The translations under genes were made by a program, and so were the position numbers. 64,000 nt of DNA from an uncultured Oscillospiraceae bacterium (GTDB taxonomy: Bacteria > Bacillota > Clostridia > Oscillospirales > Acutalibacteraceae). The stretch's first letter is position 1. Every line of letters starts with the position of its first letter. Location of the stretch: the NCBI GenBank assembly GCA_900542575.1, contig UQOE01000002.1, positions 89,562 to 153,561 on the forward strand, in the 5' to 3' direction. The notes under the pieces are model-generated. The model did not search any database, was not told where the DNA came from, and saw only the letters and a list, made by a program, of their open reading frames with translations. Positions 1 to 8,174 of the stretch are shown here, piece after piece.

Positions 1-48
1 AAAAGAGGTCATGCCCTCCGGCTTGTCCAGTATGAGCAGTCCGTTCAT
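1..48 (-). CDS. truB: tRNA pseudouridine(55) synthase TruB, N-terminal fragment
   Basis: Only the first 16 codons lie in the window; the gene runs off the left edge. The readable N-terminus (MNGLLILDKPEGMTSF) matches the conserved opening of TruB, which makes pseudouridine 55 in the T-loop of tRNAs; the K-P-x-G-x-T-S stretch is the family signature. The start ATG overlaps the stop of nrnA (ATGA), so it is translationally coupled as the next gene of the rimP-nusA-infB operon, the usual place for truB in Firmicutes. Identification rests on 16 residues plus context. Confidence 0.85.
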   Translation of the reverse strand, partial: MNGLLILDKPEGMTSF

Positions 49-1007
49 AATGCGGTACCCAGTTCGGAGGCGGCCGCCTCCAGCAGAACCCGGAGGGAAG
101 CCTCCTCGTCCTCGCCGGCATCACAGCCGGCGGCACAGACATGGCCGCCGCCGCCCAGAAGACGTCCCAGCGCGGAGGCATCCAGGGAGTCGCGGGTGCG
201 GAGCGAGAATTTATAGCGTCCGTCTTTCTTTTCTTTCATGGTAACGCCGAGTTCCACACCCTCAATGGTACGGGACATGGCACAGATGGCGTCGCACTGG
301 TCCTCGGTGGCCCCGGTGCGCTTCAGCATATTCTGGGACACCTTGAAAACTGCAATTTTTCCGCCGCAGAACATGCGCATGCCGTTCAGCGTCTCCTGGA
401 GAAGACGGTAGTAGGAGTACGGTTTGGTCTCAAACATGATCTCGTTGATGCGGACATTGTCGGCGCCCAGGGAGATCAGGTCGGCGGCGGCGCGGTAGGC
501 GTGGGCATCGGCATTGGCATACCGAAAACAGCCGGTATCGGTGGAGAGTCCGGTGTAGAGGTCGTCGGCCATCTCCTTTGTAATGGGAACACGGTTTTCC
601 CGGAAGATCCGGTACAGGGAGAGGGCGGCAGCGCCGTCCTCCGGACGCAGATAAAGGAGCTCCGCGTAGCGGCGGTTGGAGACGTGGTGGTCGATGCAGA
701 GCTGAACCCGGTCGGCATACGGCTGAAGCGCGTCACCGAGGAGTTTGGTGTCGGCGACATCTACTGCCACAATGGTTTCCGGCTCGAAGTCGAGCGACGG
801 AATCCCGTCAAACAGATACTGGTATTTGGCGGGGATGGCATCGGCGTTGATTATGCGCACCTGTTTCTGCATGGCCAGCAGCGCGCGGGTCAGAGCAGCT
901 GCCGTCCCCAGGGTGTCTCCGTCGGGGCTCTTATGGGTTAAGATCAGGAACCGGTCGTGCGTCTGCAGAAAGGAGAGCACTTCGGCGCTTTCCACTTCTC
1001 TGCTCAT
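45..1007 (-). CDS. nrnA: DHH-family phosphoesterase, NrnA-like (oligoribonuclease / pAp phosphatase)
   Basis: 320 residues, usual length for NrnA. Visible motifs are the metal-binding SPDGDTLG near residue 28, DVADTKLLG near 82, DHHVSNRR near 105 (the DHH motif) and the C-terminal DHHA1 glycine loop GGGGHVCAAG near 285. Family members degrade 2-5 nt RNAs or cyclic-dinucleotide products (pGpG, pApA) and hydrolyse 3'-phosphoadenosine 5'-phosphate in the cytoplasm. The start ATG overlaps the rbfA stop by 4 bp, with AAAGGA upstream; its own stop overlaps truB. Which substrate dominates here cannot be told from sequence. Confidence 0.93.
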   Translation of the reverse strand: MSREVESAEVLSFLQTHDRFLILTHKSPDGDTLGTAAALTRALLAMQKQVRIINADAIPAKYQYLFDGIPSLDFEPETIVAVDVADTKLLGDALQPYADRVQLCIDHHVSNRRYAELLYLRPEDGAAALSLYRIFRENRVPITKEMADDLYTGLSTDTGCFRYANADAHAYRAAADLISLGADNVRINEIMFETKPYSYYRLLQETLNGMRMFCGGKIAVFKVSQNMLKRTGATEDQCDAICAMSRTIEGVELGVTMKEKKDGRYKFSLRTRDSLDASALGRLLGGGGHVCAAGCDAGEDEEASLRVLLEAAASELGTAL

Positions 1008-1363
1008 TTCCGGTGTTCCTTTCGATTGAGCTCGTCGAGCTCCTGAAAAATTTTCATTCCATGCTCCACCGAGTCGTCGGCGATAAACTTGAGTTCCGGC
1101 GCTTTGCGCAGGTGGAGATGGTGGCCGATCTCATGGCGGAAATAGCCCTGGGCGTTGCTGAGCACCTGGCAGGCCGCTTTGGCACCCTCAATTCCCTTGA
1201 GATCGCTGATATAGACTTTGGCATAGGAGCAGTCCGATGAGACATTGACCCGGACGACCGTCAGCATGTGTTCCGAGACGCGGGGATCTTTGATCTCCTT
1301 CATGGTGGCGATGATTTCCCGGCGGATGTCTTCAGCGGTCCGTTCATTCTTGTGACCTGGCAT
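1004..1363 (-). CDS. rbfA: 30S ribosome-binding factor RbfA
   Basis: 119 residues, normal length. RbfA is a single KH-type fold protein that binds the pre-30S subunit and assists 16S rRNA 5'-end maturation and cold adaptation. Family features seen are the N-terminal R-R-E-I-I-A-T-M-K-E-I-K-D-P-R block and the later APELKFIADDSVEHG segment. A GGAGG site lies 8 nt before the ATG. It starts 18 bp after infB and overlaps nrnA by 4 bp, the classic infB-rbfA arrangement. Confidence 0.96.
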   Translation of the reverse strand: MPGHKNERTAEDIRREIIATMKEIKDPRVSEHMLTVVRVNVSSDCSYAKVYISDLKGIEGAKAACQVLSNAQGYFRHEIGHHLHLRKAPELKFIADDSVEHGMKIFQELDELNRKEHRK

Positions 1364-1381
1364 GGAATAATCCTCCGAATC

Positions 1382-3868
1382 TTACTTCTGATCTTCGTCT
1401 TCGCTGTCCGGGAGATCTGACTGATAGGACTCGGTGACGTAGGCCTCGAGCACATCTCCCTCTTTAATATCGTTGAACTTGGCGAGACCGATGCCGCACT
1501 CATAGCCCTGTGCGACCTCTTTGACCGCGTCTTTGAAGCGGCGCAGCGAGGCGATCTCGTCCTCGGCGACGACGATACCGTCGCGGACGACGCGGATCTT
1601 CGAGCTGTTGGTAATTTTGCCGTCCAGGACATAGGAACCGGCGATGGTGCCTGCGCTGGAAATTTTGAAGACATTGCGGACCTCGGCCTTGCCGATGTCA
1701 ACGTCGCGGAACTTCGGTGCGAGCATACCGCGGATCGCGTCCTTGACATCGTTGATGCAGTCATAGATGACGCGGTAGGTACGGATTTCAACGCCGTCGC
1801 GCTCTGCCATGGCCGTAGCCTCGCCCTCCGGACGGACGTTGAAGCCGATGATGACGGCGTTGGAGGCGGTGGCCAGCAGGACGTCGGAATCGGCGATGCC
1901 GCCGACGGCGCCGTGGATGACGCGGACATTGACCTCGTCATTGGACAGCTTCTCGAGACTCTGTTTTACGGCCTCGACGGAGCCCTGGACATCGGCTTTG
2001 ACGATGATGTTGAGGTCTTTCCGCTCGCCCTCCTTGAGAGAGGCAAACAGGTTGTCCAACGTAACTTTATGCTGCGCGTTGAACTGTTCTTCCTTGATCT
2101 TTTCTTTTCTCTGCTCGACGAGCTGACGAGCGAGCTTCTCGTCCTTGACGGCGTCGAAGGCATCGCCTGCCTGCGGGACCTCGTCCAGACCGGTAATCTC
2201 TACCGGGACAGACGGACCGGCCTTCTTCAGCTCTTTGCCGTTCTCATTGGTCATGACACGGACGCGGCCGACGGTGGAGCCGGCGACGACAATGTCGCTC
2301 TCATGCAGAGTACCGTTCTGGACCAGGAGGGTAGCGACCGGGCCGCGGCCCTTGTCGAGCTTCGCCTCAATGACGACGCCCTTGGCGGCGCGGTTCGGAT
2401 TGGCCTTGAGCTCAAGCATCTCGGCGACGAGCAGGACGGACTCAATGAGCTTGTCTAGGCCCATGCCGGTTTTCGCGGAGACCGGGACGCAGATGGTGTC
2501 GCCGCCCCACTCCTCGGGGACGATCTCATGCTCGGTCAGCTGCTGGAGCACGCGGTCCGGCGAAGCATCCGGCTTGTCCATCTTGTTGATGGCGACGACG
2601 ATCGGAATCTTGGCCGCTTTTGCGTGGTTGATGGCCTCAACGGTCTGCGGCATAATGCCGTCATCTGCTGCGACGACCAGAATGGCGATATCTGTTGCCA
2701 GGGCGCCGCGGGCGCGCATCTCGGTGAATGCCGCGTGACCGGGGGTATCGAGAAACGTGATGTGCTGGCCGTGATAATTGATGCGGTACGCACCGATTGC
2801 CTGAGTAATGCCGCCGGCCTCGGTGTCCGTGACGTCGGTGTGGCGGATGGCGTCGAGGATAGAGGTTTTGCCGTGGTCGACGTGGCCCATGACGCAGATG
2901 ACCGGGTCACGGGGCTCGAGGTTCTCCTCTTCGTCTTCGGTGTCGTCGATAATCTGCTCCTCGATGGAGACAACTTTTTCGTGCTCTACTTTGACGCCGA
3001 GCTCTTCGCCGACGATGGCGGCCGTGTCAAAGTCGATGATGTCGTTGATCGTGGCCATCTGACCCAGGGACATCAGCTTCTTGATGACCTCCGATGCAGT
3101 CATGCGGATGAGTGCGGCGAAGTCGCCGACGGTGATCTCATCCGGAACCTGGACAACAAGATGTTTCTTGGCGCGCTCTGCGGCAATTCGCTTCATGCGG
3201 TCGGCCTCAGACTCCCGTTTCCGGGAGCGGACGCCTCTGCGGCGGTTGTACTGTTTGGAGCGCTGTTTGAGCTTCTGTTTATTGTTGACCACATTGTCTT
3301 TCCGGCGGCCGGTCGGCATGTTCGGAGCAATCTGATCATAGTGCTCGTTGTACTTGTCGAGGTTGACGTTCTCGGTCCGGGTGTCCACTGTGCGGGTCTT
3401 GGCGCGGGTCCGGGCCTGCGGAGCGCGGTCGGCCTTCGCCGACTTCTCGTGTTTCTGGAACGGATGCGGATCGGCGTTTTTGCGCGGAGCCTCATTGTGG
3501 GGAGCCTCCTGTTTGGCCGGTTTCTTCCCCTCACTCTTCTTCGGAGCAGCTTTCTTCTCCTCGGCCTTCTTCGGAGCAGCTTTCTTCTCCTCTGCTTTTT
3601 TCGGGGCAGCTTTCTTCTCTTCCGCCTTCTTCGGAGCAGCCGGCTTTTTCTCCTCTTTCGGCTTTTCTCGCATGCTGAAATATTTGTCGAAACTGTCGAC
3701 CTCATGGTCCTGGGTAATCCGGTCAAAAGCGACGTCCAGCTCATCCTCGGTCAGGGTGGTCATGGACTTCTTCGGCTTATCATAATACTTGCCGAGCAGA
3801 TTGGTGACGTCTTTGGTTGGGAGATCAAAATCCGCTGCGACTTCGTGTACTTTATATTTAATTACCAT
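1382..3868 (-). CDS. infB: Translation initiation factor IF-2
   Basis: 828 residues from the chosen start. IF-2 is the GTPase that brings fMet-tRNA to the 30S subunit and promotes subunit joining. Domain order: IF2_N near residues 1-50, a Lys/Ala/Glu-rich linker (about 65-115) with near-identical decapeptide repeats, a basic stretch, second IF2_N near 220-270, then the GTPase domain with G1 GHVDHGKT near 326, DTPGH and NKMDKPD, followed by the IF2 C-domains. The start MVIKYKVHE is chosen because GGAGGA lies 8 nt upstream and the ATG overlaps the ylxQ stop (TAATG); an upstream in-frame start lacks a site. Confidence 0.98.
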   Translation of the reverse strand: MVIKYKVHEVAADFDLPTKDVTNLLGKYYDKPKKSMTTLTEDELDVAFDRITQDHEVDSFDKYFSMREKPKEEKKPAAPKKAEEKKAAPKKAEEKKAAPKKAEEKKAAPKKSEGKKPAKQEAPHNEAPRKNADPHPFQKHEKSAKADRAPQARTRAKTRTVDTRTENVNLDKYNEHYDQIAPNMPTGRRKDNVVNNKQKLKQRSKQYNRRRGVRSRKRESEADRMKRIAAERAKKHLVVQVPDEITVGDFAALIRMTASEVIKKLMSLGQMATINDIIDFDTAAIVGEELGVKVEHEKVVSIEEQIIDDTEDEEENLEPRDPVICVMGHVDHGKTSILDAIRHTDVTDTEAGGITQAIGAYRINYHGQHITFLDTPGHAAFTEMRARGALATDIAILVVAADDGIMPQTVEAINHAKAAKIPIVVAINKMDKPDASPDRVLQQLTEHEIVPEEWGGDTICVPVSAKTGMGLDKLIESVLLVAEMLELKANPNRAAKGVVIEAKLDKGRGPVATLLVQNGTLHESDIVVAGSTVGRVRVMTNENGKELKKAGPSVPVEITGLDEVPQAGDAFDAVKDEKLARQLVEQRKEKIKEEQFNAQHKVTLDNLFASLKEGERKDLNIIVKADVQGSVEAVKQSLEKLSNDEVNVRVIHGAVGGIADSDVLLATASNAVIIGFNVRPEGEATAMAERDGVEIRTYRVIYDCINDVKDAIRGMLAPKFRDVDIGKAEVRNVFKISSAGTIAGSYVLDGKITNSSKIRVVRDGIVVAEDEIASLRRFKDAVKEVAQGYECGIGLAKFNDIKEGDVLEAYVTESYQSDLPDSEDEDQK
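3538..3642. repeat. 30-bp tandem repeats inside infB
   Basis: About three and a half near-identical 30-bp units encode the decapeptide KKAEEKKAAP in the linker of IF-2. Copies differ mainly at third codon positions, so the peptide is better conserved than the DNA. Such linkers vary in length between strains; the repeat is a plausible slippage site but is in frame in this sequence. Confidence 0.85.
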
Positions 3869-4185
3869 TAAGCATTGTCCTCCTTGCATAATTGAAGCAG
3901 CTTCGAAGCGAATCCGGCATCGTCCACGGTGATGACCGCCGCGCGTATGCCTGTAGCTGCATAAAGATCGTCCATAGATATGTCCAGGATTTCCACCGGG
4001 ACATGTCGGCCGTCGTATACGGCCGTCCTCTCAAATTCCTGTTTGAGCCGCTCCGAAGCATCCCTGGTCAGGAAGCAGGCTTTCGCTCGATTCTTCGAAA
4101 TGGACCCGAACGAGGCATCGTGGCCCCGTGAAAGCTTTCCGGCTTTCCGGCAGAGGCCGAGCAGATTAAGAAATGGCTGATTCAT
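3868..4185 (-). CDS. rplGA: L7Ae-family RNA-binding protein YlxQ
   Basis: 105 residues. The opening FLNLLGLCRKAGKLSRGHDA matches the L7Ae/L30e/S12e family, whose members bind kink-turn RNA. The nusA-ylxR-ylxQ-infB position is the standard place of the B. subtilis ylxQ (rplGA) homologue, a non-essential K-turn-binding protein. Start ATG overlaps rnpM by 20 bp; the stop TAA overlaps the infB ATG, so coupling is tight. The family is secure; the physiological RNA target is not known from sequence. Confidence 0.92.
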   Translation of the reverse strand: MNQPFLNLLGLCRKAGKLSRGHDASFGSISKNRAKACFLTRDASERLKQEFERTAVYDGRHVPVEILDISMDDLYAATGIRAAVITVDDAGFASKLLQLCKEDNA

Positions 4186-4444
4186 CTTTTTTTAGCTCCG
4201 CCTCCATTCCGTCGTACAGTTCCTCCGGGATACGGCAGGACAATGCCCGCTCAAAGCGCCTGGCCTTCCGTGCCTTTTCGAAGCAGTCCGTGCTTCGGCA
4301 CAGATAGGCACCTCTTCCCGGCTTCTTGCCTGTGAGGTCGAGGGATACCTCTCCCTCTTTGTTTTTTACCACGCGGACCAGGGTGTTTTTCGGCTTCATT
4401 TCCATGCAGCCGCAGCATCTCCGCATCGGCACTTTTTTTGGCAT
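4166..4444 (-). CDS. rnpM: YlxR-family protein, RNase P modulator RnpM
   Basis: 92 residues. The family signature is clear: MRRCCGCMEMKPKNTLVRVV near the start and GRGAYLCRS in the middle. YlxR/RnpM is a small RNA-binding protein recently linked to RNase P activity in Bacillus. It begins 33 bp after nusA with only a weak GGGGAAG site and overlaps ylxQ by 20 bp. The two Cys in RCCGC and the later Cys are usual in the family. Confidence 0.93.
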   Translation of the reverse strand: MPKKVPMRRCCGCMEMKPKNTLVRVVKNKEGEVSLDLTGKKPGRGAYLCRSTDCFEKARKARRFERALSCRIPEELYDGMEAELKKDESAIS

Positions 4445-4477
4445 CGTCTTCCCCGCTTTCCGGTTTCGTTCTCTGAA

Positions 4478-5623
4478 TTATTCTTCGATTTCGTCTCCGT
4501 CTTCTTCGAAGACAGCGTTTTCGTCTTCCTCGGTCCCGGTCTCCTCATCGGCCGGGGCGTCCTCGGTCGGGAATCCGCTCTCGGGATTGATGTCGATCTT
4601 CCATCCGGTCAGTTTGGCGGCAAGACGGGCGTTCTGGCCCTTGTTGCCGATGGCCAGGGACAGCTGGCTGTCCGGGACGATGACATGGCAGGTGTGCTCT
4701 TCTTCGCTGACGATGTCGACGCGGATGACGTCGGCTGGTGCAAGGGCCGCCGCAATAAACTTCTGCGGGTCGTCGCTGTAGGGGACGATGTCGATCTTCT
4801 CGCCGCCCAGCATGTCAACCACCTTGTTGACACGGGAGCCGCGAGGACCGATGCATGCGCCGACGGCGTCGACATTTTCATCGGCGCTGTAGACCGCAAT
4901 TTTGGTGCGGGAGCCAGCCTCACGGGCAACTTCCCGGACCTCGACCGTGCCGTCCTGAATTTCCGGAACCTCGGTCTCGAAAAGGCGGCGAACCAGACCC
5001 GGATGGGTGCGGGAGATCATGACCTTGGCCCCGCGGTCGCCCTCGCGGATTTCAACGATATAGACCTTGATCATCTGGCCGTCACGGAGTACCTCACCCG
5101 GAATCTGCTCCCCGCGGGGCAGAAGGATGGGCGTGCGGCCGATTTCGATGGTGGCGTTGCCGGTCCGGGGATCGACGTTCTGGACCTTGGCGGTCATGAG
5201 CTCCTGGCTGTGGGAGCGGAAGGCGCCGATCGTCTGTTCACGCTCCGCATCACGGATGCCCTGGCGGATAACGTGTTTGGCCGTCTGGGCGTCGATGCGT
5301 CCGAAGTCGTGGGTGTCCATGGGGATATTGACATAGCCGTCCAGCTGGGCGTTCGGGTCAATCTGTCTGGCGCGGTCAATGTGAATTTCAACATTCGGGT
5401 CGAGTACATCGTCGACCACATGTTTGCGGAGAAACATGTTGATTTCCTGGGTCTCCGGGTGGATTTCGCAGTGGACCAGGTCGGAGACGTCACCGCTGCG
5501 GGTAAATTTCCGCTTTTCCGCCGTAATCAGCGCGTTGGCAATGTTGTTAAAAAGCGTCTCCTCGGGGATGCCCTTCTCAGCAGCCATCAGCGTAACTGCC
5601 TGGAAAAATTCTTCGTTTTTCAT
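4478..5623 (-). CDS. nusA: Transcription termination/antitermination factor NusA
   Basis: 381 residues, the usual Gram-positive length lacking the proteobacterial acidic repeats. Order: N-terminal RNA polymerase-binding domain (1-130), S1 domain with VYIVEIREGDRGAKV near 190, then KH1/KH2 with GACIGPRGSRVNKVV and the later AIGNKGQNARLAAKL. The last 35 residues are strongly acidic. NusA modulates pausing, intrinsic termination and rRNA antitermination. GGAG lies 11 nt before the ATG; rimP is 24 bp upstream in the same operon. Confidence 0.98.
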   Translation of the reverse strand: MKNEEFFQAVTLMAAEKGIPEETLFNNIANALITAEKRKFTRSGDVSDLVHCEIHPETQEINMFLRKHVVDDVLDPNVEIHIDRARQIDPNAQLDGYVNIPMDTHDFGRIDAQTAKHVIRQGIRDAEREQTIGAFRSHSQELMTAKVQNVDPRTGNATIEIGRTPILLPRGEQIPGEVLRDGQMIKVYIVEIREGDRGAKVMISRTHPGLVRRLFETEVPEIQDGTVEVREVAREAGSRTKIAVYSADENVDAVGACIGPRGSRVNKVVDMLGGEKIDIVPYSDDPQKFIAAALAPADVIRVDIVSEEEHTCHVIVPDSQLSLAIGNKGQNARLAAKLTGWKIDINPESGFPTEDAPADEETGTEEDENAVFEEDGDEIEE

Positions 5624-5647
5624 GTTTAATATATCTCCTTTGGTTCG

Positions 5648-6142
5648 TTAACCTTCATAGTCCGCAAAATCGTCCGCCTTGACGTAAGAGGCCTCTTTTT
5701 TCTGGAAGACGAAGGAGCGCCCCTCATCTGAGGTGAAGTGAATTTCGCCGCCATCGTAGCCGTCCAGAACGCCGCGGAAGTCACGGGTTCCGTCCAGCGG
5801 GCGGATTAGCCGCACCATAACGCGCTTCCCGATGTATTTCTGAAAATGCTCGTCCCGGGTCAGCTGGCGTTCGGCTCCCGGTGAGGAGACTTCCAGAATG
5901 TAGCTGACGTCGATAGGGTCAGCCTCATCCAGCGGTTTGTCGACGGCATGGGTCATATTGACGCAGTCATCGATGGAGACGCCATCCTCCCGGTCAATAA
6001 AAATCCGCAGGTAGTGCTCAGCACCTTCCTTGACAAAGCGGACATCCCAGATATCCAGGCCGAGTTCCCGGGCATAGGGCTCTGCGAGCTCCCAGACGGT
6101 TCGGGTAACGTTTCCGCCTTTTCCTTTGTGCGACTTCGCCAT
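5648..6142 (-). CDS. rimP: Ribosome maturation factor RimP
   Basis: 164 residues from the chosen ATG. RimP binds the 30S precursor and helps S12 and S19-region assembly. Family segments LGLDIWDVRFVKEG, LRIFIDREDGVSIDDC and LEVSSPGAERQL are all present. The start at 6142 is chosen for the AGGAG site 6 nt upstream; a longer frame reaching 6211 would run into the leader hairpin and lacks such a site. First gene of the operon. Confidence 0.96.
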   Translation of the reverse strand: MAKSHKGKGGNVTRTVWELAEPYARELGLDIWDVRFVKEGAEHYLRIFIDREDGVSIDDCVNMTHAVDKPLDEADPIDVSYILEVSSPGAERQLTRDEHFQKYIGKRVMVRLIRPLDGTRDFRGVLDGYDGGEIHFTSDEGRSFVFQKKEASYVKADDFADYEG

Positions 6143-6190
6143 TTCGACACTCCTTTTTCGTCGTGATATTTGAAAAGTTTTCCATAAACA

Positions 6191-6218
6191 ATGAAGAGCG
6201 GCTTGCGCCACTCTTCAT
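6191..6218 (-). promoter_or_regulatory. Leader hairpin with GNRA tetraloop upstream of rimP
   Basis: On the minus strand a 12-bp stem closes a GCAA tetraloop about 49 nt before the rimP start. One pair is U-G on the minus-strand RNA but C-A on the other strand, which argues that the minus-strand transcript is the functional one. No U-run follows, so it is not a standard terminator. It could stabilise the 5' end or bind a product of the operon (NusA, IF-2 or a ribosomal protein); that is inference. Confidence 0.6.
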
Positions 6219-6242
6219 CCTGCATTCTAAACTTACTGTGCT

Positions 6243-6271
6243 ATTGTAGCACGGCGAATGAAGGAATTCAA
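6243..6271 (-). promoter_or_regulatory. Sigma-A promoter of the rimP-nusA-infB operon
   Basis: Minus strand: -35 TTGAAT (6271-6266), 17-bp spacer, -10 TACAAT (6248-6243). It lies between proS and rimP and would start transcription near 6236, giving a leader of about 95 nt that includes the GNRA hairpin. Confidence 0.75.
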
Positions 6272-6283
6272 GAATGACTTTCC

Positions 6284-7726
6284 TCAATACGCCTTGGCCC
6301 AAAGCACCATCTTTTTGGCCGGTTTTCCGCAACAGACACAGACGTCGGAGATCTGCTCCTGGTCGAACGGGATGCAGCGGGAGCCAACACCGGTCTCCTC
6401 TTTGATCTTCTCCTCACAGGCGGGGTCGCCGCACCACATGGCGTGGACAAAGCCGTCGCCGTTCTGTGCCAGCGCATCTTTTATGCCCTGGAGAGAGGTA
6501 CACCGATAGGTCTTCTTTTCCCGGTTCTCCTGTGCTCTGCGATAGAGTTCGTCGCGGACTTCTTTCAACTTCCGGCCGAGTTCGTCGATGAGATCATCCA
6601 GAGAGACGAAGTCCTTTTCACGGGTGACGCGAGAGACCAGAACGCACTGGTTCTTCTCAATGTCCTTCGGTCCGAGCTCAATGCGGACCGGAATTCCCTT
6701 CATTTCGCACTGGGCAAACTTCCAGCCGGCACTGTTGTCGGAGTCGTCGACTTTGACGCGGAAGCCCGCCTGCTGCAGCTCGTCACGGAGTGCATAGGCA
6801 CGGTCCAGGACGCCCGGTTTGTGGGAAGCGATGGGGACAATCATGGCCTGAACCGGGGCAACGGCCGGCGGAAGGGCCAGGCCATTGTCGTCGCCGTGCG
6901 TCATAATAATTGCGCCGATGGTGCGGGTCGTCATACCCCACGAAGTCTCATAGGGAGCTTCCAGTTTGTTTTCCCTATTCTGGAACTGGATGCCGAACGC
7001 TTTGGCGAAGCCGTCCCCGAAGTTGTGGGATGTGGCAGCCTGAAGCGCCTTGCCATCGTGCATCATGGCCTCAATGGCATAAGTGGCCTCTGCGCCGGCG
7101 AATTTGTCGCTCTCCGTCTTCTGTCCGCGGACAACCGGAATGGCAAGCTCGTTCTCATAGAAGTCGGCATAGACGTTGAGCATACGCTCGGTCTCCTCTT
7201 TGGCCTCTTCCGGAGTGGCGTGGAGGGTATGGCCCTCCTGCCAGAGGAATTCGCGGGTACGGAGAAACGGACGGGTCGTCTTCTCCCAGCGCACGACCGA
7301 AACCCACTGGTTATAGAGTTTCGGGAGGTCGCGGTACGAGTGGACAACATTGGCCCAGTGATCGCAGAACAGAGTCTCGGAGGTGGGGCGGACGCAGAGG
7401 CGCTCTTCCAGCTCCTCATTGCCGCCGACGGTAACCCAGGCACACTCGGGGGCGAAGCCCTCTACGTGGTCCTTTTCCTTCTGCAGGAGATGTTCCGGGA
7501 TGAACATCGGCATGCAGACATTTTCATGCCCAAGCCGTTTGAACTCAGCGTCCAGAATGCTCTGGATGTTCTCCCAGATGGCATAGCCGTACGGGCGGAT
7601 GACCATGCACCCCTTTACGCTGGTATAGCCGCAGAGCTCCGCTTTCATGCAGATGTCGGTATACCATTTGGCAAAGTCTTCGTCCATCGGCGTGATGTCG
7701 TCGACCATCTTTTTCTGTTTCGCCAT
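6284..7726 (-). CDS. proS: Prolyl-tRNA synthetase, archaeal/eukaryotic-type short form
   Basis: 480 residues, the short ProRS form without the bacterial editing insertion and with a C-terminal extension. Class II motifs are visible (motif 2 region RPTSETLFCDHW and FLRTREFLWQEGH). The C-terminal domain holds the zinc-ligand cysteines in CGDPACEEK and DVCVCCGKP and ends in aromatic Tyr, typical of this type. It charges tRNA-Pro in the cytoplasm. GAGGAG precedes the ATG. It has its own promoter and no T-box leader is evident. Confidence 0.97.
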   Translation of the reverse strand: MAKQKKMVDDITPMDEDFAKWYTDICMKAELCGYTSVKGCMVIRPYGYAIWENIQSILDAEFKRLGHENVCMPMFIPEHLLQKEKDHVEGFAPECAWVTVGGNEELEERLCVRPTSETLFCDHWANVVHSYRDLPKLYNQWVSVVRWEKTTRPFLRTREFLWQEGHTLHATPEEAKEETERMLNVYADFYENELAIPVVRGQKTESDKFAGAEATYAIEAMMHDGKALQAATSHNFGDGFAKAFGIQFQNRENKLEAPYETSWGMTTRTIGAIIMTHGDDNGLALPPAVAPVQAMIVPIASHKPGVLDRAYALRDELQQAGFRVKVDDSDNSAGWKFAQCEMKGIPVRIELGPKDIEKNQCVLVSRVTREKDFVSLDDLIDELGRKLKEVRDELYRRAQENREKKTYRCTSLQGIKDALAQNGDGFVHAMWCGDPACEEKIKEETGVGSRCIPFDQEQISDVCVCCGKPAKKMVLWAKAY

Positions 7727-7761
7727 GTTGCCAACTCCTCTATTTAGTCTGATTCCGTGCC

Positions 7762-7790
7762 ATTATATAGCAGAAAGTTCTATGCGTCAA
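7762..7790 (-). promoter_or_regulatory. Sigma-A promoter of proS
   Basis: Minus strand: -35 TTGACG (7790-7785), 17-bp spacer, -10 TATAAT (7767-7762), about 36 bp before the proS start. The leader is too short to hold a T-box. Confidence 0.8.
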
Positions 7791-7825
7791 ACCAAATCTG
7801 AAGCCCTTTCCTTTATATATAGAAA

Positions 7826-7851
7826 GTGCCGCCCCGTCTCCGGGGCAGCAC
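7826..7851 (-). terminator. Terminator after acpP
   Basis: Minus strand: 11-bp stem (GTGCTGCCCCG with its complement) closing a GAGA tetraloop, followed by TTTCTATATATAAA. The U-tract is modest. It separates acpP from the proS promoter. Confidence 0.7.
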
Positions 7852-7869
7852 CTAAATTGGGTTCTCGAT

Positions 7870-8097
7870 TCAGGAATGAGACTCGATATAGCGGACCGCG
7901 TCGCCTACCGTTTTCAGGGACTCGATGGCGTCGTCGGGCACCTCCATGCCGAACTCATCTTCAAGCGACATAACGAGGTCTACCAGGTCAAGGCTGTCCG
8001 CCCCGAGGTCCTCGGTAAAGCTGGCGTCCATCGTGATTTTTTCCGGCTCAATTTCCAGCTGGTCGACCAGGATGTCCTTAATTTTATCAAATACCAT
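7870..8097 (-). CDS. acpP: Acyl carrier protein
   Basis: 75 residues. The phosphopantetheine attachment motif GADSLDLVDLV has its Ser at residue 35; the acidic helix II and the EVPDDAIESLKTVGDAV region are typical. It carries growing acyl chains in type II fatty-acid synthesis. Start at 8097 chosen because GGAGGT lies 8 nt upstream; five in-frame codons before it are ignored. Unusually, no fab genes adjoin; it is flanked by an SDR gene and proS, with its own promoter. Confidence 0.97.
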   Translation of the reverse strand: MVFDKIKDILVDQLEIEPEKITMDASFTEDLGADSLDLVDLVMSLEDEFGMEVPDDAIESLKTVGDAVRYIESHS

Positions 8098-8138
8098 AAT
8101 TGTTACCTCCAAACGGGCCGTGCCCGCAACTTTCCTTT

Positions 8139-8168
8139 ATGGTATATGGTGGTCGGCCGGTTTGTCAA
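8139..8168 (-). promoter_or_regulatory. Candidate promoter of acpP
   Basis: Minus strand: perfect -35 TTGACA (8168-8163), 18-bp spacer, weak -10 TACCAT (8144-8139); an alternative -10 TATACC lies 2 bp closer. It sits in the 77-bp gap between the SDR gene and acpP. Confidence 0.55.
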
Positions 8169-8174
8169 TATATC

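Noticed and set aside
3538..3642. Short direct repeats considered as a CRISPR array
   Set aside because: Units are contiguous without spacers and keep the reading frame of infB.
2528..3871. 447-codon frame antisense to infB
   Set aside because: Shadow of the repeat-rich IF-2 linker; hydrophobic Leu/Phe repeats are just the complement of Lys/Glu codons.
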